NCBI GenBank assembly: GCA_900544595.1
Contig: UQVQ01000001.1
Span: forward strand, 124,001-188,000
DNA length: 64,000 bases
Source of the DNA: an uncultured Bacillota bacterium
GTDB lineage: Bacteria; Bacillota; Clostridia; Christensenellales; UBA1242
Direction of reading: 5' to 3'
The stretch's first letter is position 1; each line of letters opens with the position of its first letter. The notes under the pieces are model-generated. The model had not been told where the DNA came from and searched no databases. It saw only the letters and a program-made list of their open reading frames with translations. The position numbers were made by a program, and so were the translations under genes. Positions 33,330 through 40,728 of the stretch are shown in pieces.

Positions 33330-34172
33330 ATGGTTTATAGTTTTGTTTTTCTTGGAGAAAGAAACAGAGAAAAAATTTTAGGCGAATTATCAAAAAAAAT
33401 AAGTTTGTCAACTTCGTCCTATCAAGTTATTTTTTTAACAAACAAAAAGCCACAAAATGAAAGACTTTCAAATCAATTTCCCCATATAAATTTCAAAACA
33501 ATTGTTTTTGGCGAAACCGCAACGCCAGACCAAATGTTTGAAACGCTAATTCATTCCGAAAGCCTTGGAAATCTTGTTCTTTTTAAGGAAAGCGCAAAAA
33601 CAATCAATTTCGACGATGTTAACAGAATGATTGAACAAGCGCAAAACGGCGCAAAAATTGTTGTTTCAAAACAACTTAAAAATGATAATTTTTTCACGCG
33701 CGCATTCGACGCTGTTAAAAACTTTTTCACACGAATTTTTATTGGGCTTAAACTCTACCCTGGCGAAGCAGATATAATTCTTCTCGACAGCGTTCTTTGC
33801 GAAACGCTTGCCCAACTTGACGGCAAAAGCGCTCTTTTAACAAAAGTTAACGGCTGGGCGGGAGTTTCGCCAAAAGTTGTTTCAACTTCAAATCAAGAAA
33901 AAGAAAAGAAACCTATTCATTTTAAAAGGTTTATTTTCCCTCTTGTTTGGGCAGTTCTTTTCCTTGGAATGATTGTTGGAAACATTTTGTTTGCAGTTTT
34001 AGGAGTTAAGCTTCCTTTCATTGGAATGTTTTCCTATATCATTGGCGAAATTGCCATGTTTGGGATTTTTATATACAGTTTAACCAAGGCGTTGTTTAAT
34101 GCAAGATTTGGACAAATTGCTTACGTCCTTCAAGCAGAAGTTGTTGAAGTTATTGATAATTTCGACGAATAA
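33330..34172 (+). CDS. Degenerate GT2-like membrane protein, unknown function
   Basis: 280 residues. The first 190 residues have the rhythm of a family-2 glycosyltransferase: an alternating beta/alpha Rossmann-type half, then NDNFFTRAFDAVKNFFTRIF and PGEADIILLDSVLCETLAQL. The DxD metal motif expected near 88-100 is replaced (LVLFKESAKTINFDD). Two transmembrane helices follow at about 208-230 and 232-255. It may be an inactive relative of dolichyl-phosphate-sugar synthases. This is inference from pattern only. GGAGAAAATTTT precedes the ATG, 12 bases after rpiB. Confidence 0.5.
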   Translation: MVYSFVFLGERNREKILGELSKKISLSTSSYQVIFLTNKKPQNERLSNQFPHINFKTIVFGETATPDQMFETLIHSESLGNLVLFKESAKTINFDDVNRMIEQAQNGAKIVVSKQLKNDNFFTRAFDAVKNFFTRIFIGLKLYPGEADIILLDSVLCETLAQLDGKSALLTKVNGWAGVSPKVVSTSNQEKEKKPIHFKRFIFPLVWAVLFLGMIVGNILFAVLGVKLPFIGMFSYIIGEIAMFGIFIYSLTKALFNARFGQIAYVLQAEVVEVIDNFDE

Positions 34173-34215
34173 AGCAAAAACTAAATTTATTATGTAAAAT
34201 GGGGGCAAAAAAAAG

Positions 34216-35325
34216 ATGGACGAAAGAATTAAAAAACTTGCAAAAAACATAATTTCATATTCTCTTAACCTTCAAAAAGGCGAAAGGCTTTTAATTGAAG
34301 CAAAGGACTGCAATCCAACAATAATTAAGGCGCTTGTTGCCGAGGCATACGCCGTTGGTGCATATCCATATGTAACGCTTCTTAGCAGCGAAATTTCGCG
34401 CGCACTTCTTTTGGGCGAAAGCGAGGAAAGAATTGCGCTTAAAAGCGAATTCGACCTTGAATTTATGAAAAAAATGGACGCATATATAACAATTCGCGGC
34501 GCACAAAACATTTTTGAAACAAGCGACGTTCCTTCCGAAAGAATTGCAATTAACACGCGCCACACCGATAAAGTTCGAAACGAGCGCGTTAACAACACGA
34601 AATGGGTTCTTTTAATGGCTCCAAGCGAAGGACTTGCGCAAAGTGCAAAAATGAGCACGGAAGAATATGAAGATTTCTACTTTAAAGTTTGCAATTTAGA
34701 CTACTCAAAAATGAGCAAAGCAATGGACAACCTTGTTGAAATTATGGAAAAGACAGACCGAGTTCGACTTGTTGCCCCAGGAACAGACATTTCCTTTTCA
34801 ATTAAAGGAATTCCTGCAATTAAATGCGCAGGAAATATGAACATTCCCGACGGCGAAGTTTTCACTGCCCCAGTTAAAACCAGCATTAACGGCAAAATTT
34901 CCTATAACCTTCCAACTTCATATAACGGAACATCTTTTTCGAACATTTGCTTGGAAGTTAAAGACGGAAAAATTGTTAAAGCAACAGGAACAAACGAAGA
35001 AAAGCTTAACTCAATTTTAAACACCGACGAAGGCGCAAGATATTTTGGCGAGTTCTCTCTTGGTGTTAACCCATATATAACCCGCGGCTTTGAGGACATT
35101 TTGTTCGACGAAAAAATGGCGGGGTCAATTCATTTCACCCCTGGTTGCTGCTATGAAAACGAAGCACCAAACGGAAACATTTCTTCAATCCACTGGGATA
35201 TGGTTCTTTCAATGCTCCCACAGCACGGCGGCGGCGAAATATATTTCGACGATGTTCTAATTCGAAAAGATGGGCTTTTCGTTATTGATAAATTAAAATG
35301 CTTAAACCCAGAAAATTTAATTTAA
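34216..35325 (+). CDS. M29-family aminopeptidase
   Basis: 369 residues, the thermophilic metalloaminopeptidase family M29 (AmpS/AmpT). The N-terminal domain begins [20 protein letters not shown]. Metal-ligand regions are [20 protein letters not shown] near 213 (glutamate), [13 protein letters not shown] near 275 (glutamate) and [13 protein letters not shown] near 323 (histidine, aspartate). It releases N-terminal amino acids in the cytosol with two divalent metals. It lies between the GT-like gene and gap, ten bases before gap. Confidence 0.9.
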   Translation: MDERIKKLAKNIISYSLNLQKGERLLIEAKDCNPTIIKALVAEAYAVGAYPYVTLLSSEISRALLLGESEERIALKSEFDLEFMKKMDAYITIRGAQNIFETSDVPSERIAINTRHTDKVRNERVNNTKWVLLMAPSEGLAQSAKMSTEEYEDFYFKVCNLDYSKMSKAMDNLVEIMEKTDRVRLVAPGTDISFSIKGIPAIKCAGNMNIPDGEVFTAPVKTSINGKISYNLPTSYNGTSFSNICLEVKDGKIVKATGTNEEKLNSILNTDEGARYFGEFSLGVNPYITRGFEDILFDEKMAGSIHFTPGCCYENEAPNGNISSIHWDMVLSMLPQHGGGEIYFDDVLIRKDGLFVIDKLKCLNPENLI

Positions 35326-35335
35326 AGGAGAAAAG

Positions 35336-36346
35336 ATGAAAAAGAAAGTTAAAATTGGAATAAATGGATTTGGAAGAATTGGTCGCTTAATTTTAAGAAT
35401 TGCAAGCGAACGCGATGATGTTGAGGTTGTTGGAATTAACGACCCCTTTATCGATGCCGACTATGCAGCATATATGCTTAAATTCGACACTGTCCACGGA
35501 AAATTTAACGGCGAAGTTTACGCAAAAGACGGAAAACTTGTTGTTAACGGCAAAAAAATTGATTTCTACAGCGAGTATGAACCAGCCCACATCAACTGGA
35601 GTTTAACAAAACCAGATGTTGTTGCAGAAGCAAGCGGAAAATACACCCTTGCAGAAGAAGCCGAAAAACACATTGGCTCTGGAGCAAAAAAAGTTGTTAT
35701 AACAGCGGCAGGAAAAGGCTGCCCAATGTTTGTTATGGGCGTTAACAGCAGCGAATATGACCCAAGCATGAAAGTTGTTTCAAATTCAAGTTGCACAACA
35801 AACTGCCTTGCTCCTCTTGCAAAAGTTATCCACGAAAACTTTGGAATTAAAGAAGGACTTATGACAACTGTCCATTCCTTAACTCCTTCCCAACTCGCTG
35901 CCGACGGCGTTTCAAAAAAAGATTGGCGCGGAGGGCGCGCAGCCTCATACAACATAATTCCTTCTTCAACTGGCGCGGCAAAAGCAGTTAGCCAAGTTAT
36001 TCCAGAACTTAAAGGAAAATTAACCGGAATGAGTTTCCGTGTTCCAACCCTTGATGTTTCGGTTGTTGATTTAACGGTTAAACTTGAAAAAGAAACAACC
36101 TATGAAGAAATTATTAAAGCAATTAAGAAAGCAGCAAGCGGCGAACTTAAAGGAATTATTGGAACAACCGATCTTCCTCTTGTTTCAAGCGATTTCATTG
36201 GCGACCCACGAACCTGCATCGTTGACGAAAAAGCCGGAATTATGCTTAATCCATCGTTCGTTAAACTTGTTGCTTGGTATGACAACGAATATGGCTACAC
36301 TTGCAAACTTGTTGATATGCTTAAACTTGTTGGCGGGTCAAACTAA
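35336..36346 (+). CDS. gap: Glyceraldehyde-3-phosphate dehydrogenase
   Basis: 336 residues. The NAD loop [13 protein letters not shown] is at 6-18 and the catalytic cysteine is in [16 protein letters not shown] near 150. A histidine follows in [10 protein letters not shown], and WYDNEYGY is near the end. It makes 1,3-bisphosphoglycerate from glyceraldehyde 3-phosphate in glycolysis. AAAGGAGAAAAG precedes the ATG. It ends seven bases from the convergent alr stop. Confidence 0.97.
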   Translation: MKKKVKIGINGFGRIGRLILRIASERDDVEVVGINDPFIDADYAAYMLKFDTVHGKFNGEVYAKDGKLVVNGKKIDFYSEYEPAHINWSLTKPDVVAEASGKYTLAEEAEKHIGSGAKKVVITAAGKGCPMFVMGVNSSEYDPSMKVVSNSSCTTNCLAPLAKVIHENFGIKEGLMTTVHSLTPSQLAADGVSKKDWRGGRAASYNIIPSSTGAAKAVSQVIPELKGKLTGMSFRVPTLDVSVVDLTVKLEKETTYEEIIKAIKKAASGELKGIIGTTDLPLVSSDFIGDPRTCIVDEKAGIMLNPSFVKLVAWYDNEYGYTCKLVDMLKLVGGSN

Positions 36347-36352
36347 TTTTCC

Positions 36353-37393
36353 CTATCTTATAAGAGAAAAATGCGTTAAAACCTCATAGGAAGTGGTGCC
36401 CAAAATTTGGGCCCATTTTTTTGCGTCCTTAAAAACAACAACTTCGTCCCCTTCCTTTGCATGCGCCTCGCTAACATCAACGAAAAACATATCCATACAA
36501 ATATGTCCAACAATTTTGCATTTTGTTTTGTTAATTTCAACTTCCGCCTTATTTGAGAGGCTTCGCGAAATTCCATCGCCATAGCCAAGCGGAACAATTC
36601 CAATTTTCATATTTTCTTTTGCGATAAACCCGTTTGAATATCCAATTCTATCGCCCGCCTCAACATCAAAAACCTTAATCAAATGGGATTTAACTTGCAT
36701 AACTGGCTTAACATTTGCGCCTTTTAAATAGCCATAAAGTCCAATTCCAATTCGAACCATATCGAAATCGAAATCCATCTTACTTATTGCCGCTGCCGAT
36801 CCTCCAATATGAATAATTGGTTGCTCCCTCTTTGGAATTTCTTTTAAGAACCGCTTAAAAACAATTTTTTGTTTTTCAAAAAACTTTTCGTCGCAATCGG
36901 CAGTTGAAAAATGCGTTAAAACCCCTTCAACATTGATGTTGTTTTTTTCGCATTCCTCAAAAATTTTTTTAAACTCTTTAACGCTTGAAATCCCAAGCCT
37001 GTTCATTCCCGAATTGATTTTTATATGAATATTTATGCAATCATAATTTTCATTATTTTTAACCTGCAGCATCAAATTTTCAAATTGCGAAAAACTTTCG
37101 ATAACAAAACTTAAATTATTTTCCCAACAATCTTTAAAAAATTGTGTTTTTCCAACAATCAAAATTTTTGCTTTTGGGCAAATTTCCCTAATTTTAAGCG
37201 CCTCGTTTATGTTTGCAACTCCAAAAAAATCAACCGAATTTCTCAGCTTTTCAACAACATTTTCAAGCCCGTGCCCATAGGCATTTGCCTTAACCATTGC
37301 GCAAATTTTCTTGTTCCTTGCAATTTTTTTAATTTCTTCAATGTTTTTTATCAATTGTTTTTTTGAAACAACAATTTCTCCGTTTTTTTCCAT
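36353..37393 (-). CDS. alr: Alanine racemase
   Basis: 346 residues, PLP fold-type III. The PLP lysine is in MVKANAYGHGLENV near 33-46. NSGMNRLGI near 124 and the opposing catalytic tyrosine in RIGYSNGF near 237 are present, as is HICMDMFFVDVS near 290. It makes D-alanine for peptidoglycan and, in spores, can affect germination. It lacks a ribosome site. A -10 box TATAAA (37400-37405) ends seven bases before the ATG, suggesting a leaderless mRNA. Confidence 0.95.
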   Translation of the reverse strand: MEKNGEIVVSKKQLIKNIEEIKKIARNKKICAMVKANAYGHGLENVVEKLRNSVDFFGVANINEALKIREICPKAKILIVGKTQFFKDCWENNLSFVIESFSQFENLMLQVKNNENYDCINIHIKINSGMNRLGISSVKEFKKIFEECEKNNINVEGVLTHFSTADCDEKFFEKQKIVFKRFLKEIPKREQPIIHIGGSAAAISKMDFDFDMVRIGIGLYGYLKGANVKPVMQVKSHLIKVFDVEAGDRIGYSNGFIAKENMKIGIVPLGYGDGISRSLSNKAEVEINKTKCKIVGHICMDMFFVDVSEAHAKEGDEVVVFKDAKKWAQILGTTSYEVLTHFSLIR

Positions 37394-37399
37394 TTAATT

Positions 37400-37429
37400 T
37401 TTATATGAAAAAACACCAGCAAATGTTAA
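37400..37429 (-). promoter_or_regulatory. Promoter of alr (leaderless layout)
   Basis: On the minus strand TTAACA (37424-37429) and TATAAA (37400-37405) are 18 bases apart. The -35 box lies in the loop of the preceding gene's terminator hairpin. Confidence 0.45.
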
Positions 37430-37443
37430 TTTTTGTTGGTGTA
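37407..37443 (-). terminator. Terminator of the DUF2726 gene
   Basis: Minus-strand hairpin ACACCAACAAA/TTTGCTGGTGT followed by six T, immediately before alr. Confidence 0.8.
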
Positions 37444-37476
37444 TATTTTTGCATAATTATTCATCTTTATGAATTT

Positions 37477-38100
37477 CTATTCGTCTGTCTTTTCGTTCCC
37501 GTCGTCTTCGTTTTGGTTATAGTTTAAGCCAAGTGCTTCAAAAATTTGTTTTTCAATTTCGCTTGGGTCATAGTCGGTTTTAACTTTAATTGAAATAATT
37601 GGAAGCTCCGCGCTTTTAAGCGCGTCAACAACAACTGGCGAAAAAGTGTCAAGTTGTTCGTCGCCAATGCTTCCGTCGAAAATGTCAACAACTGCTTTTG
37701 GTTTCATTGTTTCGCGGTCGAAAATAACAATATCAACAACTTTGCTTTTAACTGCGTCGTAAAGAGCATGGCTTCCAACTGGCTCTAAAATTGATTTAAG
37801 CGAAATTTTTGGAAAAGCAATATAGCCTTTTGGCAAAACCTTGTTAATTAAAACATAAACCTTAATTTCTTTGCGATAGAGGAATTTATCAATTGTGTCG
37901 CAATAGGAACCCTTTGTGTCAAGTTTCCCATTTTCGTTTTTCCTCATTTTTTTCATTTTTGGAAACAATGGTTTTCTTTCTTTTTTTTCTGGTTTTTGCC
38001 CGTCTTTAAGTTTCTTTGCTCTGCCCTTTTTAATCCCAAAAGCCAAAACAATTAAAAGCCCAACAACAGCAATGCTTGCAAGCGCAACAATCCAGCCCAT
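37477..38100 (-). CDS. Membrane-anchored DUF2726 protein
   Basis: 207 residues. One N-terminal transmembrane helix (residues 4-23) is followed by a very basic linker (24-60). A roughly 125-residue domain of DUF2726 type comes next: FLYRKEIKVYVLINKVLP, VDIVIFDRETMKPKAVVDIF and DALKSAELPIISIKVKTDYD. The acidic block around DGSIGDEQLD resembles the restriction-endonuclease-like core of the family. The tail is acidic. No function is established. AAGGAAGGTGAATT precedes the ATG. Confidence 0.78.
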   Translation of the reverse strand: MGWIVALASIAVVGLLIVLAFGIKKGRAKKLKDGQKPEKKERKPLFPKMKKMRKNENGKLDTKGSYCDTIDKFLYRKEIKVYVLINKVLPKGYIAFPKISLKSILEPVGSHALYDAVKSKVVDIVIFDRETMKPKAVVDIFDGSIGDEQLDTFSPVVVDALKSAELPIISIKVKTDYDPSEIEKQIFEALGLNYNQNEDDGNEKTDE

Positions 38101-38161
38101 AATTCACCTTCCTTATTTATATTTTAAGCCAGTTTTAAGTTTCTGTCAATGTTAAAATAGG

Positions 38162-38821
38162 CTACCACTCAATTTCTTTTTTCCCAAGTTTTCTTAAAAT
38201 TTCGTTTGTTTTGTTGAAATGTCCACAGCCAAAAAATCCGTTATATGCCGAAAGAGGGCTTGGGTGGGCACAAGTTAAAACATAGTGCCTCGACCTGTCT
38301 ATGTCTTTTCCAAGTTGAATTGCGTTTGCGCCCCAAAGAAGGAAAATAACAGGGTCTTTTCTTTCACTTAAAAGTTTAATAATTTTGCTTGTTATAAGTT
38401 CCCAGCCCTTGTTTTTATGGGAATTTGGGCAACTTTCGCGAACGGTTAAAACGCTGTTTAAAAGCAAAACACCTTGTTTTGCCCAAGAAGTTAAATTTCC
38501 GTTTGTGTTTGGCTTTTTCCCTGTTTCATCTTCAATTTCTTTAAAAATGTTTTGAAGCGAAGGAGGAAGTTTTGTTCCTTCTAGAACCGAAAAACATAGC
38601 CCGTGGGCTTGATGTGGCTGATGATATGGATCTTGTCCAATTATAACAACCTTAACATCGTCATATTTAACCAAATTCAACGCGTTAAAAACATTTTTTG
38701 CCTCTGGATAAATTTTGTAAGTTGCATATTCATTGTTTAAAAAAGTTTGAAGCTCTTTAAACTCCTTTGAATTCAATTCATTTTTTAAAAGTTCAAACCA
38801 ATTTTTTGTTATTGGAAACAT
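38162..38821 (-). CDS. ung: Uracil-DNA glycosylase
   Basis: 219 residues from the second ATG (38821). The first ATG (38827) touches the -10 box and cannot be transcribed from it. Family-1 UDG motifs are present: catalytic aspartate in VVIIGQDPYHQPHQAHGLCF near 60-79, LLLNSVLTVR near 118, and HPSPLSAYNGFFGCGHF near 184. It removes uracil from DNA. The promoter TTGATT/TATAAT ends exactly seven bases before this ATG and no ribosome site exists, so the mRNA is probably leaderless. Confidence 0.95.
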   Translation of the reverse strand: MFPITKNWFELLKNELNSKEFKELQTFLNNEYATYKIYPEAKNVFNALNLVKYDDVKVVIIGQDPYHQPHQAHGLCFSVLEGTKLPPSLQNIFKEIEDETGKKPNTNGNLTSWAKQGVLLLNSVLTVRESCPNSHKNKGWELITSKIIKLLSERKDPVIFLLWGANAIQLGKDIDRSRHYVLTCAHPSPLSAYNGFFGCGHFNKTNEILRKLGKKEIEW

Positions 38822-38827
38822 ATGCAT

Positions 38828-38855
38828 ATTATAGCATATATTTTTATTAAATCAA
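38828..38855 (-). promoter_or_regulatory. Promoter of ung (leaderless layout)
   Basis: On the minus strand TTGATT (38850-38855) and perfect TATAAT (38828-38833) are 16 bases apart. The predicted +1 coincides with the ATG at 38821. Confidence 0.65.
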
Positions 38856-38864
38856 CATTTGCTA

Positions 38865-38893
38865 TTGACTTTTTATGGCTCTTGCTTTAAACT
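38865..38893 (+). promoter_or_regulatory. Promoter of the 38.9-kb gene pair
   Basis: TTGACT (38865-38870) and TAAACT (38888-38893) are 17 bases apart. The start codon at 38912 follows a GGAG ribosome site. Confidence 0.6.
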
Positions 38894-38911
38894 TAAACTA
38901 ACGGAGAACAA

Positions 38912-40237
38912 ATGAAAGAGTTTAAACCAATTTTAAAAACAAATGAATATGGAAAAACCCTTGTCCCAATTAAAGAAGTAACCGCAAAAGACTTAACCCT
39001 ACAACTAACCCCAAAAGAAGATGTTGAAAAGGTTTCTCTAACAATTTCAAATGCTGTTATCTCAATTTTGGGATATAACCCAGTTAGATACTACAGCATT
39101 TCGAAAAATATGCTTATCGACAACATCTCTTTCGACACGCATTCATATTTTACGAAAATTCAAAAAGTTGCAATTCCTTTGGAGGAAAAATTTGTTGATC
39201 GCCTTATATCATGCGATAAACACCTTGCAAAAATTCAACACGTTCATAAAAAAGAAGGAAATTCGTCAACCGACGAAATTCGAATGCTTTTAATTGGAAA
39301 AATGGACGGAGAATACATTCCTTTCCAACTCAATTTCAAAAGAGAAGAATCAATTGTTAAAGGAAAGAAAAAAAGTTTTCTTAAATCCAGTTTAGGAATT
39401 ATTTTAAACGGGAAAGACTATGTTAACTGTGAAAGATACGACCCAACACCTGTCCACCAAAATCTTTTCTACGACGGAAACAAACACTACACCGACATAA
39501 ATCAAAACAGATTTGTTCGCGGAACAGCTCATCTCCACTACACCAACAAACGTGCGTTCATTTCGCTTTTTGAGGCGCTTCAAAACAAAGGATATGACGC
39601 AGAAGAAATTTTGAAATCGCAAATTATGGGAAAACAAGAAGTTGTTCCTTTCACGTCTTTCAATAACTGCGAAGAAGCAAAAAACTTTTTCTTTAAAAGA
39701 TATAACATTAAAATGGATTTCAAAAACCTCTCCGATAAACTGGCAAAAGCAGGCGAATTCTTTGAGCAGCGCGAAGAATCCTTGAAAAAAGCAGCGCAAA
39801 AACCTGCTAAAACAACCCTTAAAGACATGGAAAAATTATCACCAAAACCACAAGAAAAGGAAAAACATCGTAAAATTTTTGTTGAAACTGCTAGCCAAGC
39901 AAGACAAACCGATAAAGAAATTGACGAAGAAGTTATTGGAGAAATGGGAACAGAAATTTTTGACGAAGACTATGTTATTCCTTCTTTAACTAAAAATCCT
40001 TCCCATGCTCCGAAGTATGAGAAAAAACATTCAATTTTCCACTTTGAAAGCGCCGAAGAAGCACGAGAAACAGATAAAGAACCTCTTTATTCTGGAAACG
40101 AAAAAATTTTTGAAACCCAAAGCATTCAAAGAATTAAAGATGCCTACACTGGCGGAAGCAGAGTTAACATGAAAAACTATAACAAAAAAATGAAACATAA
40201 AAAACAAAGAGAGGCAAGAAATGGACGAGATTATTGA
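38912..40237 (+). CDS. Unknown protein, first gene of an overlapping pair (DUF6978-like region)
   Basis: 441 residues, no signal peptide or transmembrane helix. The middle (about 165-270) carries RYDPTPVHQNLF, RGTAHLHYTNKRAF and FFFKRYNIKMD. By memory this resembles the R-x-D..H-x-N..G.HLH..NI pattern of DUF6978-type proteins found in accessory loci. Residues 275-441 are Lys/Glu-rich and probably disordered. They contain a repeated block, FVETASQARQTDKEIDE near 322 and FHFESAEEARETDKEP near 372. A good ribosome site is present. The 3' end overlaps the next gene by 17 bases. The function is unknown. Confidence 0.7.
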   Translation: MKEFKPILKTNEYGKTLVPIKEVTAKDLTLQLTPKEDVEKVSLTISNAVISILGYNPVRYYSISKNMLIDNISFDTHSYFTKIQKVAIPLEEKFVDRLISCDKHLAKIQHVHKKEGNSSTDEIRMLLIGKMDGEYIPFQLNFKREESIVKGKKKSFLKSSLGIILNGKDYVNCERYDPTPVHQNLFYDGNKHYTDINQNRFVRGTAHLHYTNKRAFISLFEALQNKGYDAEEILKSQIMGKQEVVPFTSFNNCEEAKNFFFKRYNIKMDFKNLSDKLAKAGEFFEQREESLKKAAQKPAKTTLKDMEKLSPKPQEKEKHRKIFVETASQARQTDKEIDEEVIGEMGTEIFDEDYVIPSLTKNPSHAPKYEKKHSIFHFESAEEARETDKEPLYSGNEKIFETQSIQRIKDAYTGGSRVNMKNYNKKMKHKKQREARNGRDY

Positions 40238-40601
40238 TTTAATTCAAAAACAAAATGATATTTTAAGAATCGACAGTTCTTTTGTTGAAATTAAAACAGG
40301 AATTGAGTTTAAAAAAGGCGCTGCGCTTCGAATTTTCATTAAAAAAGACGGCGACACATTCTTCATAACCGACAACAAAAACACATTAAGATTTATGAGC
40401 ACAATGTATGAACTTACAGCGCAAGACGTTAAAAAATGCATTTCCGATGTTGTCAACCACTATCATTTTAGAATTGAAAAAGGCGAAATTAAAGGAGAAA
40501 TAACTTCTTCAAACGCAAAAAAACGTTTTAACGAATTTATGATTTGCTGCGAAACCTTGGCAAATATGTATATTTTCTTCGACGAACCAGAAGAAGAATA
40601 G
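40221..40601 (+). CDS. Unknown protein, second gene of the pair (DUF1828-like)
   Basis: 126 residues. After a short helix the core reads VEIKTGIEFKKGAALRIFIK and DGDTFFITDNKNTLRFMSTM. This is the TDxG-type beta block I associate with DUF1828, here with TDNKNT in place of TDDG. A helical C-terminal half has FNEFMICCETLANMYIFF. AGAGAGGCAAGAA serves as ribosome site inside the upstream gene, so translation is coupled. DUF1828 proteins occur in phage-like and toxin-antitoxin-like neighbourhoods, but their role is not established. The family match is from memory and needs profile search. Confidence 0.65.
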   Translation: MDEIIDLIQKQNDILRIDSSFVEIKTGIEFKKGAALRIFIKKDGDTFFITDNKNTLRFMSTMYELTAQDVKKCISDVVNHYHFRIEKGEIKGEITSSNAKKRFNEFMICCETLANMYIFFDEPEEE

Positions 40602-40617
40602 GGAAAAAATAAATTTA

Positions 40618-40649
40618 AAAAGAGAAAATCTGAAAAGATTTTCTTTTTT
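40618..40649 (+). terminator. Terminator after the unknown gene pair
   Basis: Hairpin AGAAAATC-tgaaaa-GATTTTCT followed by five T. Confidence 0.8.
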
Positions 40650-40728
40650 GTTTTGTAAGAAACTTAAATTGTGGTATCCTAATATTGAATAGGTTGTGCT
40701 TTTTTAAGCACAGAAACAGGTTTTTAAC

